From NCBI RefSeq assembly GCF_900142625.1, contig NZ_FRBN01000020.1, forward strand, positions 1 through 64,000: a stretch of 64,000 nucleotides of DNA, read 5' to 3'. Below are positions 28,041-37,622 of the stretch, in pieces. Numbering within the stretch: position 1 is the first letter of the stretch; every line of letters starts with the position of its first letter. The notes under the pieces are model-generated. The model saw only the letters and a list, made by a program, of their open reading frames with translations, ran no database searches and was not told where the DNA came from. Position numbers and translations under genes: made by a program. Source of the stretch: Roseovarius marisflavi. Lineage in GTDB: Bacteria; Pseudomonadota; Alphaproteobacteria; Rhodobacterales; Rhodobacteraceae.

Positions 28041-28772
28041 ATGTTTCGGAGTGTGGAAGCATCAGTTGGGATGGTTGCAATTGGCACGGTTGCGTCTGCC
28101 GTCACTTATCGGCGTGGCGACCCGCCTGCAATTTGGCTAACGCTCGGTTTTTTACGGCAGTGCAGGCTCTGCAAGTCGCCGGGTACGGCGTGCTCGACCA
28201 ATGTGGGACACGTGCCAACACCTCTGTGACCGTGCTGTCATATCTGCATATCGTGATCCAGCCATTCTTCATCAATACCTTCGCGATGGCGCTTGTGCCC
28301 GGTGTGATCAAGCGCCGCGTGCGGGGGGGCAGTCTGCGCGGTGTCGTCGCTTGTGATGTTGGCGCAGATCATGCCACTCCCTCAGCTTGATGACTGCCAA
28401 CCGGGCAGCGAGCTGTGTGCGTAAAGATGGTGTAGGGTTTCCGGCGATTGGCACATTGCGGGGGATGTCCCCTACAACGGCCTGCTTGTTGATGTGGAGC
28501 GCATGTTTGGCATATGTTCCGGATTCCCAACCGATTAGATTGCGGCATTCATCTTGCCATACATTTATGGCGCGTGGCGGTTTGTCATCATTCATGCGGT
28601 AGCCGGTCCCGTCCTTGCCGCTGACCTGGCGACAAATCCAAACGAGATGCCTGCGATATGGTGCCTTTTTCAATCACGATTTTGCTCATCAGTTTGAGCC
28701 CTCTTGCAAGGCAAGCGGTTTCAACCACGCGGTGGTGGGGCAGGTCTATTGCGTCTGGCTAAATGCGGCCTT
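28041..28772 (+). pseudogene. DUF5765-like membrane protein, multiply disrupted
   Basis: Reading across frames restores a polytopic membrane protein of the type annotated DUF5765. It starts MFRSVEASVGMVAIGTVASAVTYRRG, shifts frame in a run of six T near 28150, and continues with QVAGYGVLDQCGTRANTSV and SYLHIVIQPFFINTF. Further on, DWHIAGDVPYNGLLVDVERM is flanked by in-frame stops; AAFILPYIYGAWRFVI and NPNEMPAIWCLF follow, with another shift near 28670. At least two shifts and two stops make it non-functional. The family name is from memory of its sequence pattern. Confidence 0.7.
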
Positions 28773-28980
28773 GTAGGGCCGTCACCCCCACATAATCTCA
28801 AACTGAGACACGACCTGTGTTTTGCGGTCTTTGACAAACTGTCCGCAACGGAATGAAGCGATGATCGTCTGGTCGAGGTATGAAACTGCAGGGTCAGACA
28901 AAATGACAAATATCAATGCGGCTGGGGCTGGAACGCGCCAGAATGATATCTGTACTGAGTCTGCCCTTTTGATGAGTACC

Positions 28981-29019
28981 TGCGCCCCCCTGTTGCGTTT
29001 TTAGTCGCCTGGGGGCGCA
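28981..29019. repeat. Inverted repeat with 9-base arms
   Basis: TGCGCCCCC (28981-28989) pairs with GGGGGCGCA (29011-29019) across a 21-base loop. There is no U-run, so it is not a standard terminator. It could be a protein-binding or RNA-structure element. Confidence 0.45.
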
Positions 29020-29243
29020 ATCATCTCCGCAAAATAATTCATCTGCGCTGTAGCTCCGGTACTCGGGGTGCTTTTGCATGTTATCCCTGGATTTTCTTCA
29101 CCTGCCGACGGTCGAATACCCTGCAACCGCTGCGCTATCGCCCAAGGCGGGGGGACTTGGATCAACACCCTGCGCGCCTTTGCCGTTCGGGATCAAATCA
29201 AGTAATGGGCACATCGACGCTGCGAAATAGTCAGCACTTGTCG

Positions 29244-29273
29244 CAAGGCTGGTCAAGGCTGGTCAAGGCTGGG
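29244..29273 (+). repeat. Three tandem copies of a 10-base unit
   Basis: The unit CAAGGCTGGT is repeated at 29244, 29254 and 29264, the last copy ending in GGG. It lies 50 bases before the CheB/CheR kinase gene, at a spacing of about one helical turn. Confidence 0.6.
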
Positions 29274-29322
29274 TAAACTATTCTAAACTCAGGGCGCGAC
29301 GCAGACACCTGGAGATTTTCTG

Positions 29323-32300
29323 ATGGCACGAAAGCCTCAAAAGCCATCACCTCGATCCGATGCCGAGGCAGCCGCGAAACCTTCACGCAAACGGACGAGG
29401 CGAAATCAGTTGTCCGGTTCAAAGCCGACCGAAACAAAGCCTGCACCGGCTTTGACGCCGGTCATCGGGCTCGGGGCATCTGCCGGCGGCTTGCAGGCAC
29501 TCACCGATTTTTTCGAAGCGATGCCGGATAAGGCGGGCATGGCTTTTGTCGTCATCCACCATGTGGATCCAAACCACAAAAGCCTGATGGCCGATCTGCT
29601 GTCCAAGCACACGAAGATGACCGTGGAACTTGCGGCGGACTGCACACCTGTCAAACCCGATCATGTCTATATCATCCCGCCCAAGGAATTCCTTTGGATC
29701 GAAAACGGTGTTCTGCGCCTGATGGAGCCGCCTGAACCGCGCGGAATGCGGCTGCCAATCGACTTTTTCCTGCGGTCACTTGCCGAAGATCAGAAGCAAA
29801 GCGCTGTAGCGGTCATCCTGTCCGGTACGGGCAGCGACGGCACGGCGGGCTTGCGCAGCATCAAGGAAAATGGCGGCATGGTTCTGGTGCAGGAGCCAAA
29901 GGAGGCCGCCCATGATGGTATGCCGCGCAGCGCGATTGCGACGGGCTCGGTCGATCACGTACTGCCTGTTGCCGAGATGCCTGCGGTCATTTCGGACTAT
30001 GTGGCGCATCCCTACATCAAACAGGGGACAAGCACCAAGACTATGGGCGAGAATGCCCGCGGGGCATTGTCCAGGATCATCACGGTTCTGAAGGCCCATA
30101 CTCCGATCAATTTCGAATGCTACAAAGAGGGCACGCTTCTGCGCCGGATCGAGCGGCGCATGGCCCTGCGCCATTTGGAAAGTTCAGCGGACTACCTGGC
30201 GTTGCTCAAGGATTCGCCGGAAGAGGCGGAAAAGCTCTGTGCCGATCTTCTGATCAGCGTCACGGCCTTCTTTCGCGACCGCGAGGTATTCGAGTATCTT
30301 GCCGAACACGTCATTCGCGATCTGGTTGTGAACTGCGCACAGGGCAAGCCGATCCGGATCTGGGTGCCTGCCTGTGCGACGGGCGAGGAAGCCTATTCGC
30401 TGGCGATGTTGGTGATCGAGAAAATCGAAGCCTTGCGCAAGGACGTCAAATTGCAGGTCTTTGCATCCGACGTCGATGAACATGCGCTGTCCATCGCACG
30501 GACGGGCGTTTATCCCGATTCCATCGTCGGCGATGTCTCGCCCGAGCGACTGAGCCGCTTTTTCGAAAAAGAGGACCATTCCTATCGCGTGAAGCCGGAA
30601 CTGCGCGAAGCCGTGGTCTTTGCGCATCAGAACATCCTTGCCGATGCGCCGTTCTCCAAGCTCGACCTGATCTCTTGCCGGAACCTGCTGATCTACCTGA
30701 ACCATCAGGCGCAGGAACGGGTCATCCAGATGTTCCATTTCGCCCTGAATGAAGGCGGGCTGCTGTTTCTGGGATCGTCCGAGACCGCAAACAATCATGA
30801 GGTTTACTTCAAGCCGGTTTCCAAGAAACACAGATTGTACAAACGGGTCGGGGGCGGGCTGCATCGCCATTTCGATTTCCCGGTCACAATAAACCCGGCC
30901 TTCGGGCAGACCACGCCCGCGCTGCGCAGCGCCGAAGCAAGCCGTGGGCTGCGTCTTGCCGAACTCAGCAACAAACTGTTGGTCGATCGCTATGCGCCAG
31001 CGGCCGTTCTGATCGACGCCCGCATGGAAACGCTGTTTGTGCAGGGCCCGGCGGATCAGTACCTCAAGGTGCCAACCGGCGAGGCCAGCCAGGATTTGCT
31101 GGACATGGCCCGCGACGGGTTGCGCGCAAAACTCGGCAGTACGATCCGCCGGGCGTTCAAAACCGATCAGGATGTGACCGCGTCGGGAACCGTGACGCGT
31201 GCGGGGCATAACATTCCTGTCTCAATCGCTGCGCATCCGATGGTCGTGGACGGGATCAAGCTGGTGCTTGTGACCTTCGCGGACACGCCTGTGATAAAGG
31301 CATCTATCGACTCCGAAGGGGGGCCAAAGGACAGCGCAGTTCACACCCAGCTTGAACAGGAGCTTGAGGCAACCCGTCTTGAGCTTCAGAACACCATCCG
31401 GGAATACGAACATTCGACCGAAGAGCTGAAGGCGTCGAACGAAGAAGCGATGTCGATGAACGAAGAGTTCCAGTCGACCAACGAGGAACTGGAAACCTCC
31501 AAGGAAGAACTGCAATCGCTGAACGAAGAGCTGACGACCGTCAATACCGAGCTGCAGCAAAAGGTCGAGGACGAGCGGCACCTGACGGACGATCTCAATA
31601 ACCTTCTGTCCAGTTCCGGCATCGCAACCCTGTTTCTGGACCGCGATCTGAAGATCATGCGCTTCACGCCCGCGACCCGGCAGCTTTTCAACGTCATCGC
31701 CAATGATGTGGGCCGCCCCTTCAGCGATATCACCAGCAAGATAGACGATCCGAAGCTGCTGGAAGATGCCGTAACCGTTCTCCAGGACCTGACTCCAAGT
31801 GAACTTGAGGTGCGGGCCGATGGCGACAAATGGTTCATCAGGCGCATTCTGCCTTACCGGACCCAGGACGGAAAGATTGATGGCGTGGTCATCACCTTCT
31901 CGGAGGTCACCGATGTAAAGGCCTTGCAGCAAGCGTATGAAGGCGCGTTGCAATTCGCCGAAGCGATCATCGGAACCGTGCGCGAGCCGATGCTTGTGCT
32001 GGACAAGAACCTCGACGTCGTCAAAGCAAGTCTTTCTTTTTTAAGGGCATTTGAAACAACACCTGAAGACACCGAAGGCAAGGCCCTGTTTGCTTTGCAC
32101 GACGGCCAGTTGGATCAGCCGACCCTGCGCAAGCTTATGGAACGCATTCTGCCCGAAGAAACCACCGTCGAAGGGCATGAGGTCGTCGTCGACATCAAGG
32201 GCAAAGGGGCCCGGACGATGATGGTCAACGCCCGCCAGATGAAAGACGGCACGGGCGGTCGTGATTTTATTCTCATGGTTTTGGAGGATGCCACCGAGCG

Positions 32301-33834
32301 GCTTGAGATCCAGCATCGCCTTGAAGAACGCGAGGCACGCCTGAGGGCAGTTCTGAATGCCGCCCCGGAGGCGATTATCACGATAGATGATCAAGCCATC
32401 GTGACGAGCTACAGCCCGGCGGCGCAAACCATTTTGGGCTATACGGCGGCAGAGGTGATTGGCCAGAACGTCAAGATGCTGATGCCGGAACCGCACCAGC
32501 ATCAGCACGACGGCTACCTAGATCACTACAAGGCCACCGGAGAAAAAAAGATCATCGGGATCGGTCGTGCGATGAACGCGCGCCGCAAGGATGGCACCGA
32601 GGTGCCGATCCGGCTCACTGTTGCCGAATGGTGGATTGACGGCGAACGGAACTTTACCGGTATCCTGCATGATCTGACAGAGGACATGAAACGCCGCGAC
32701 GCCTTGCAAAGGGCCCAGAAAATGGAGGCCGTGGGACAGCTTACCGGCGGCCTTGCGCATGATTTCAACAACCTGCTGACAGTGATCATCGGCAATCTGG
32801 AATTGCTTGAGATGAACCTGGGGGATTTCCCGAAGAAGGACCTGTTGCAGGAGGCACTGGAAGCCTCTGACCTTGGCGCAAAGCTGACCGCGCAATTGCT
32901 GGCATTTTCCCGCAAGCAGACGCTTGAATCGGAAACTGTGCCGCTCAATGATCTGGTGCGATCGGTCCAACCTCTTCTGAAAAGGACGCTGGGGGATGAC
33001 ATATCGGTCGAAACCGATCTGGCCGAGGATCTGAAACTGACGTTGACCGACCCCGGTCAGATCGAAAACGCCATTCTGAACCTCGCCATCAACGCCCGTG
33101 ACGCGATGCCCAACGGCGGCACCCTGACGATCGAGGCCAAGAACGTGACGCTGGACAGGGATTACGCTGCCACGCAGGTCGATGTCGAACCCGGTGACTA
33201 TGTCGCCCTGTCTGTCACCGACACCGGCATGGGCATGAGACCCGAGGTGATGGCCCGCGCATTCGAGCCGTTTTTTACCACCAAGGCTGTCGGCGCGGGG
33301 TCGGGGCTTGGCCTGAGCATGATCTACGGTTTTGCAAAGCAGTCGGGCGGCCATGTGGCGATTTACAGCGAAGAGGGGGTGGGCACGACGGTCACGCTCT
33401 ATCTTCCGCCCGCCGGCAAGGGGGCTGCGGCAGTTGCGGGACCCGTTGAAGGTGACATTCCGAAATCGCGAAACGAGACCATTCTGGTGGTTGAGGATGA
33501 CCCTCGGGTCCGGCGGCTGACCGTGACCCGTCTGGAGGATTTGGGCTATGAGACCCTGGCCGCCGAGAACGGGCCCGCCGCGCTTGAGATTATTCGCGGC
33601 AATGACGGGATTGATCTTGTCCTGTCGGATGTGGTGATGCCCGGCGGCCTGAACGGTTTTCAGGTCGCGGATCAGGCGCTTGCGATCAACCCCGCGCTCA
33701 AGATTTTGCTGGCGACCGGATATGCCAGCGGCGGAGCGGCGACCGTCGGTGCGGTCCAGAACCGCCACCCCTTGTTGCGCAAGCCGTATAGCTTGCGTGA
33801 CCTTGCAAAGGCGTTGAGAGATCTGCTGGAATGA
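29323..33834 (+). CDS. CheB-CheR-PAS hybrid histidine kinase
   Basis: This 1503-residue signalling protein fuses a CheB methylesterase domain (about 45-230; Ser53 in GASAGG, VIHHVDPNH, SGTGSDG), a CheR methyltransferase (about 245-510; VPACATGEEAYSLAM), a long Glu/Asn-rich coiled coil (about 690-755), two or three PAS domains, a HisKA/HATPase core with His1146 in LAHDFNNLLTV, and a C-terminal receiver with Asp1436 in LSDVVMPGG. No chemoreceptor, CheA or CheW is nearby, so it probably works outside flagellar chemotaxis. The start follows GGAG at eight bases. A triple 10-base repeat lies upstream. Confidence 0.93.
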   Translation: MARKPQKPSPRSDAEAAAKPSRKRTRRNQLSGSKPTETKPAPALTPVIGLGASAGGLQALTDFFEAMPDKAGMAFVVIHHVDPNHKSLMADLLSKHTKMTVELAADCTPVKPDHVYIIPPKEFLWIENGVLRLMEPPEPRGMRLPIDFFLRSLAEDQKQSAVAVILSGTGSDGTAGLRSIKENGGMVLVQEPKEAAHDGMPRSAIATGSVDHVLPVAEMPAVISDYVAHPYIKQGTSTKTMGENARGALSRIITVLKAHTPINFECYKEGTLLRRIERRMALRHLESSADYLALLKDSPEEAEKLCADLLISVTAFFRDREVFEYLAEHVIRDLVVNCAQGKPIRIWVPACATGEEAYSLAMLVIEKIEALRKDVKLQVFASDVDEHALSIARTGVYPDSIVGDVSPERLSRFFEKEDHSYRVKPELREAVVFAHQNILADAPFSKLDLISCRNLLIYLNHQAQERVIQMFHFALNEGGLLFLGSSETANNHEVYFKPVSKKHRLYKRVGGGLHRHFDFPVTINPAFGQTTPALRSAEASRGLRLAELSNKLLVDRYAPAAVLIDARMETLFVQGPADQYLKVPTGEASQDLLDMARDGLRAKLGSTIRRAFKTDQDVTASGTVTRAGHNIPVSIAAHPMVVDGIKLVLVTFADTPVIKASIDSEGGPKDSAVHTQLEQELEATRLELQNTIREYEHSTEELKASNEEAMSMNEEFQSTNEELETSKEELQSLNEELTTVNTELQQKVEDERHLTDDLNNLLSSSGIATLFLDRDLKIMRFTPATRQLFNVIANDVGRPFSDITSKIDDPKLLEDAVTVLQDLTPSELEVRADGDKWFIRRILPYRTQDGKIDGVVITFSEVTDVKALQQAYEGALQFAEAIIGTVREPMLVLDKNLDVVKASLSFLRAFETTPEDTEGKALFALHDGQLDQPTLRKLMERILPEETTVEGHEVVVDIKGKGARTMMVNARQMKDGTGGRDFILMVLEDATERLEIQHRLEEREARLRAVLNAAPEAIITIDDQAIVTSYSPAAQTILGYTAAEVIGQNVKMLMPEPHQHQHDGYLDHYKATGEKKIIGIGRAMNARRKDGTEVPIRLTVAEWWIDGERNFTGILHDLTEDMKRRDALQRAQKMEAVGQLTGGLAHDFNNLLTVIIGNLELLEMNLGDFPKKDLLQEALEASDLGAKLTAQLLAFSRKQTLESETVPLNDLVRSVQPLLKRTLGDDISVETDLAEDLKLTLTDPGQIENAILNLAINARDAMPNGGTLTIEAKNVTLDRDYAATQVDVEPGDYVALSVTDTGMGMRPEVMARAFEPFFTTKAVGAGSGLGLSMIYGFAKQSGGHVAIYSEEGVGTTVTLYLPPAGKGAAAVAGPVEGDIPKSRNETILVVEDDPRVRRLTVTRLEDLGYETLAAENGPAALEIIRGNDGIDLVLSDVVMPGGLNGFQVADQALAINPALKILLATGYASGGAATVGAVQNRHPLLRKPYSLRDLAKALRDLLE

Positions 33835-33977
33835 CGTTGAAACCCAGGCCCGCTTTGGCCCGCTGATAGAAAGAACCGGCTCGTGCGAGGGCGGCGAGGT
33901 CAGGCCGGGTGTTTTACCCCCAGCCTGAAAAGGCCGGTTTCAAAAAGCGCTGCCCCGGCTATTGCCTGCGAGTCTGC

Positions 33978-34421
33978 TTACAGTTCCTGAATTGATTGCA
34001 GGAAGTGGCTCAGCTCCAGAATGCGGGTGCGGACCCTGAATTCGTTGATCTCGTCCGGGCCATGGCGGCTCATTTCCGAATTCATGTACCGATCCCCCCA
34101 GACCGGCATCTTGCGGTCTCCGTGTGCCTCGACATCCCCCCGGCCATCAATGACGTCGAAAACGCGGTCCGAGGGAAAGACGCCATCATTATTGGCGGCC
34201 AGCCTGGTCAGATCGCCGGGATCGACACCCCTGAAAACGCGGGTCAGGAAACCGGCACCCTTACCGTCCTTGCCGTGGCAGGAGGCGCAGGAATTCAGGA
34301 ACTCGGTGGGGTCGGCTTTGAACCCGTCTGTTTCCTGCGCAAAGGAAGCCGTGCCGACAGTCGTGACCACGATGGACGCACAAAACCCGAGTGCGAGCCG
34401 TGACATCATTGCGTGTTTCAT
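33978..34421 (-). CDS. Secreted monohaem c-type cytochrome
   Basis: The 147-residue protein has a Sec signal peptide (about 1-28, ending SFA-QE) and one haem-attachment motif, CASCHGKDG. A Met in KMPVWGDRYM is the likely sixth ligand. It would carry electrons in the periplasm. I chose ATG 34421 because of a near-perfect AGGAGG five bases upstream. An FNR-type box (34483-34496) with TATCTT after exactly 21 bases marks a convincing oxygen-regulated promoter. It appears to be monocistronic. Confidence 0.9.
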   Translation of the reverse strand: MKHAMMSRLALGFCASIVVTTVGTASFAQETDGFKADPTEFLNSCASCHGKDGKGAGFLTRVFRGVDPGDLTRLAANNDGVFPSDRVFDVIDGRGDVEAHGDRKMPVWGDRYMNSEMSRHGPDEINEFRVRTRILELSHFLQSIQEL

Positions 34422-34482
34422 TTTGTCCTCCTGACGTTTCAGATGATCCTGCGCCAAGATAACCCGGCGCGGGACGGCCCCG

Positions 34483-34496
34483 TTGATCTTTGTCAA
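34483..34496 (-). promoter_or_regulatory. FNR/FixK-type box upstream of cytochrome c gene
   Basis: On the minus strand TTGAC-AAAG-ATCAA, followed after 21 bases by TATCTT (34461-34456). The start codon is 61 bases downstream. This is one of the best promoter matches in the window. Confidence 0.8.
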
Positions 34497-34551
34497 TTGC
34501 AGGTCTTCGCCCACTGCTGGGGCGGGCCTGTCCGGTTCAGTGAGGGGGCCG

Positions 34552-35949
34552 TCAGGCGGATGACATCAGACGGCTCATTGCCTGATCGCCCAATGCCCGG
34601 GCCGTGGCCTGAGTGTCTGCGACCACCATGAAGTTGACCACCGTGCCTTGCGTTGCAAGCGGTGGTGAAAGAAGGATGACGCCATTTGCAGGCGAGGCAC
34701 GCCGATAGAGCAGGTCATCCAGCCGTTCAAGCAGTTCGCCCGTCCCGATCCATTTGCCGTTCAGCTTTTCCTGCAGGATCAAAAGCCCCTTGAACGACCG
34801 CAGGTCGCCCGATGCGACCGCGGCCGTCATCGGTATTGATACGCCCCCCCATCGGCCGTTGCACTCTATCCAGTGAATCGTGTCGCGTCCGTCTTTGCCC
34901 GCAACAAGCACAGCGTCAAAGCTGCACCGCCCATAATATCCGATGTGCTGGAGAACGGCGGCGATCTGTTCGGATTCGCCATGAAATCGGCGCAGGATCG
35001 GCTCGGGCAGGGACGCTCTGGCGGCACCGGCAAAGGCCGCAACCTCGCCCATGACGGTCTGTTCGAAAATGCCTTCGACGATCGGTTTTCCGTCGCCGGG
35101 TCTTGGAACCCACAATTGCGCCGAGGGGGTGCTGACGACATTGTCGTCCCAAACGCCGACAAGGACCGGATAGCTGTCCCGCCAGCCCGTGGCGTGCAGG
35201 CGCTCCAGCAGGAAATCCCGTATCTCGGTCAGTGTTTTGGCGGCCAGGAACGTACTGCTCACCCGCACGTTTCCTGCGGAGCCGGCGCTGTCGGGGACCT
35301 TGACAACCACCTGTGCGGCCCGCTTGCTGATGTGCGAGACAAGCGCGGCGGCGGCGGCCGGACCGTAGGCCGACATCGTCGGCGGCGTCGCGTCACGGCC
35401 CAGCACCGCACAGGCCAGTTGCGAGAACCAGAGCTTGTCATTGCTTCGCGTCGTGACACGGGGCGAGGGGCCGCAGACGTGAACAACCTGTTGCGCGGCC
35501 TCGCCGATGGCCTTGGCCAACCGCCAGATGTTTCCGGTCGTCAGATAGGATTTCAGCGTCAGACCGCCATTGCGCGACGCGGTTTCTGCCAGGCTTTCAA
35601 TCAGCGCAGAAGAGGCGAGCGCCTGTTTCGAAACCGGCAGGATGTCAGGGCCGTGCACCTCAAGAAAGGTCAGGTTTTCAAGCCCGAGATGCCCGGCAAG
35701 ATAGTCTTCGAACCGGGTATCGCGTCTGCGGACAAGAACGATGTCATTCGACCGGGCCAGATGGGACATCCGATACTCGAGGTGCGTTTCCTGTCCTGAC
35801 CTCAACAAGCTGATTTCGGATTGATCGCCAATCAGCAGAGAGGGGCCGGACCCCGTGCCCTGACGCACGAAAGGCCCGAAATCGAGCGAGCCCAGCAATG
35901 CGGGCTCGTCAGCGACAAGGCGCTCGGCAATCGTCGCGCAGTCTTTCAT
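34552..35949 (-). CDS. ATP-grasp-like protein (PGM1-type peptide ligase relative)
   Basis: The 465-residue protein has a preATP-grasp N-terminal half and an ATP-grasp-like C-terminal half. The latter shows VVVKVPDSAGSAGNVRV (nucleotide lysine region) and IHWIECNGRWGGVSIPMT (metal-binding Glu/Asn pair). Related proteins ligate amino acids or peptides to carboxylates, but the substrate here is unknown. ATG 35949 follows GGAGG at six bases. It is divergent from the class II amidotransferase gene 124 bases away, which may supply or remove a gamma-glutamyl group; that link is inference. Confidence 0.7.
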   Translation of the reverse strand: MKDCATIAERLVADEPALLGSLDFGPFVRQGTGSGPSLLIGDQSEISLLRSGQETHLEYRMSHLARSNDIVLVRRRDTRFEDYLAGHLGLENLTFLEVHGPDILPVSKQALASSALIESLAETASRNGGLTLKSYLTTGNIWRLAKAIGEAAQQVVHVCGPSPRVTTRSNDKLWFSQLACAVLGRDATPPTMSAYGPAAAAALVSHISKRAAQVVVKVPDSAGSAGNVRVSSTFLAAKTLTEIRDFLLERLHATGWRDSYPVLVGVWDDNVVSTPSAQLWVPRPGDGKPIVEGIFEQTVMGEVAAFAGAARASLPEPILRRFHGESEQIAAVLQHIGYYGRCSFDAVLVAGKDGRDTIHWIECNGRWGGVSIPMTAAVASGDLRSFKGLLILQEKLNGKWIGTGELLERLDDLLYRRASPANGVILLSPPLATQGTVVNFMVVADTQATARALGDQAMSRLMSSA

Positions 35950-36006
35950 CCGGGTCCTCCGCAACCAATGGGCAGGCTTAGCCTAGGGCGGTTTTTTCGA
36001 CTGCAA

Positions 36007-36020
36007 TTGAGCGATGTCAT
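36007..36020 (+). promoter_or_regulatory. Imperfect FNR-type box upstream of amidotransferase gene
   Basis: TTGAG-CGAT-GTCAT has one mismatch in each half-site. It lies 53 bases before the amidotransferase start, the position seen for the stronger sites. Confidence 0.35.
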
Positions 36021-36073
36021 GCCGCCCGCGCGCGGCGTGATAAGATGCCTCTGGCAAAACAAGAGGTGAGATC

Positions 36074-36904
36074 ATGTGCCGTCTTTATGCCATGCATGCC
36101 AATGAACCGACGCGGGTCGAATGCGGTCTGGTCAAGTCGCAAAATGCCTTGATGGCGCAAAGCGAAAGCGACATGAGCGGATATGCGCATGGTCATGGCT
36201 GGGGCATTGCCGATTACCCTGACGGCGTTCCGATCCTTGAAAAACAGGTCTGGGCGGCCTTTCACGGCGAACATTTCGCCCGCAAGGCGGCGCAGGTCTA
36301 TGCCCGCACCGTCGTGGCCCATGTCAGGCGTGCGACCGTTGGCGGAACCAGCCTTGAAAACACGCATCCCTTTGTGCACGGGCGATGGATCTTCGCGCAT
36401 AACGGCACCCTTCCCAACTTTGACCGTGTGCGTTTCCCGATGCTTGAGCATATGGACCCGCTGCACCGGTCCGAAATCCGGGGGACGACCGACAGCGAGC
36501 ATGTGTTTCGCTATCTTCTGAGCCTCTTTCTGCGCCATCCGGAAGACGGGCTGATGGCCAGCGTGCGCCGCGGCCTCGAGCAGATCGTCGACTGGTGCGC
36601 CGAAGTGGACCCCGATGCCAGGGTGGGTTTGAACATCGTGCTCACCGACGGAGAGCACCTGGTCGGGTCGCGCCTGAACCGGTCGCTTTATCACCTGCAG
36701 CGCGACCACGTCTTTTCCTGCCCGATCTGTGGCAAGTCGCATGCCCATCACCAACCGACAACGGACTATCAGGCGGTCGAGATCGCTTCGGAACCCGTCA
36801 CGCATGGGGAAGACTGGTACGAAATACCCAATGGCACCCTTTTCCAGATTGCCGAGGATTACCGCCTCGACATGGAGCCGCTGGCCCGAAACGCAGTCGT
36901 TTGA
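36074..36904 (+). CDS. Class II glutamine amidotransferase (YafJ/EgtC-like)
   Basis: The 276-residue protein begins MCRLYAMHA with the N-terminal nucleophile Cys2. It has the Ntn-hydrolase signatures GWGIADY, VVAHVRRATVGG, NTHPFVHGRWIFAHNGTL and RGTTDSEHVF. Such proteins hydrolyse glutamine or gamma-glutamyl amides. A CPICGKSHAHH segment near residue 220 could bind zinc and is unusual for the family. The start follows AGAGGTGAG. It stands alone, divergent from the ATP-grasp gene. Confidence 0.87.
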   Translation: MCRLYAMHANEPTRVECGLVKSQNALMAQSESDMSGYAHGHGWGIADYPDGVPILEKQVWAAFHGEHFARKAAQVYARTVVAHVRRATVGGTSLENTHPFVHGRWIFAHNGTLPNFDRVRFPMLEHMDPLHRSEIRGTTDSEHVFRYLLSLFLRHPEDGLMASVRRGLEQIVDWCAEVDPDARVGLNIVLTDGEHLVGSRLNRSLYHLQRDHVFSCPICGKSHAHHQPTTDYQAVEIASEPVTHGEDWYEIPNGTLFQIAEDYRLDMEPLARNAVV

Positions 36905-37089
36905 GACAGGTCGAGACCACTCAGATGTCAGGGTTTCGCATGCGGACAACAAGACAATGGCGCGCATCGCGCCATCTGCACATGGCGTGACTTCATCCTG
37001 ATGTCTCTTTCGGATTGGCGCGTTCGGGCACAACAGTGGATGGTGCCGGACCGAAGGTCACCCGCGACAAAAACCGTCTTTCTTTCAGG

Positions 37090-37509
37090 TCATCTATGAT
37101 GATCGGATACCGCCTGCAGCAGTTCCCCCGACAGATCGCGGCTGACAGAATGTGCGACATCACCAAGGCTGAGCATCCCGACCAGCCGCTTTTTGTCGTC
37201 AAGTACCGGCAGCCGACGGATTTTCTTCTGATCCATCAGGTGAATTGCGTCCTCGACAGTTTCGGTGGTCCGGCAATAGACAATCCCTTTGGTCATCACG
37301 TCTTCGGCCGTGGTCTTTTCCGGATCACGCCCGGCGGCCACAACCCTGAGCGCGATGTCGCGGTCCGTAATCATCCCGACCAGTTTGTCGTCCTTGCCAA
37401 TTGGAACGGCGCCGATATCTCCCTTTTTCATCATTTGTGCAATTTCGCTTACCAGCGTGTCAGCGCTGACCCAATCCGCGTTCTCATGCATCGCTTTCGA
37501 GATTTCCAT
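37090..37509 (-). CDS. CBS-domain protein
   Basis: The 139-residue protein is a pair of CBS domains (about 8-60 and 75-130), with GAVPIGKDDKLVGMITDRDI in the first and RRLPVLDDKKRLVGMLSLGDVA in the second. Such stand-alone pairs bind adenine nucleotides and act as energy sensors. ATG 37509 follows AGGAGAC. The FNR-type box at 37570-37583 with TATACT after 21 bases is a strong promoter candidate. Confidence 0.92.
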   Translation of the reverse strand: MEISKAMHENADWVSADTLVSEIAQMMKKGDIGAVPIGKDDKLVGMITDRDIALRVVAAGRDPEKTTAEDVMTKGIVYCRTTETVEDAIHLMDQKKIRRLPVLDDKKRLVGMLSLGDVAHSVSRDLSGELLQAVSDHHR

Positions 37510-37569
37510 GGTTGTCTCCTGTGCTGGATGTGTTTTCTTTTTAGTATAGTGGGCAGAGCGAATGGCTGA

Positions 37570-37583
37570 TTGATCGGCGTCAA
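37570..37583 (-). promoter_or_regulatory. FNR/FixK-type box upstream of CBS gene
   Basis: On the minus strand TTGAC-GCCG-ATCAA, followed after 21 bases by TATACT (37548-37543). The start is 60 bases from the box. Confidence 0.8.
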
Positions 37584-37622
37584 GATATTTGGTCGGCAAG
37601 GGGATCAGCCGTGCCGCAGGCC

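Larger units (their letters stand above)
28773..29322. other. Non-coding gap before the CheB/CheR kinase gene
   Basis: I see no gene here. The stretch contains an inverted repeat at 28981-29019 and a three-copy 10-base direct repeat at 29244-29273, listed separately. No exact FNR-type box is present. Confidence 0.5.

Noticed and set aside
33840..33950. Possible terminator after the CheB/CheR kinase gene
   Set aside because: The GAACCGGC/GCCGGTTTC arms are about 60 bases apart without a U-run, so a functional hairpin is unlikely.
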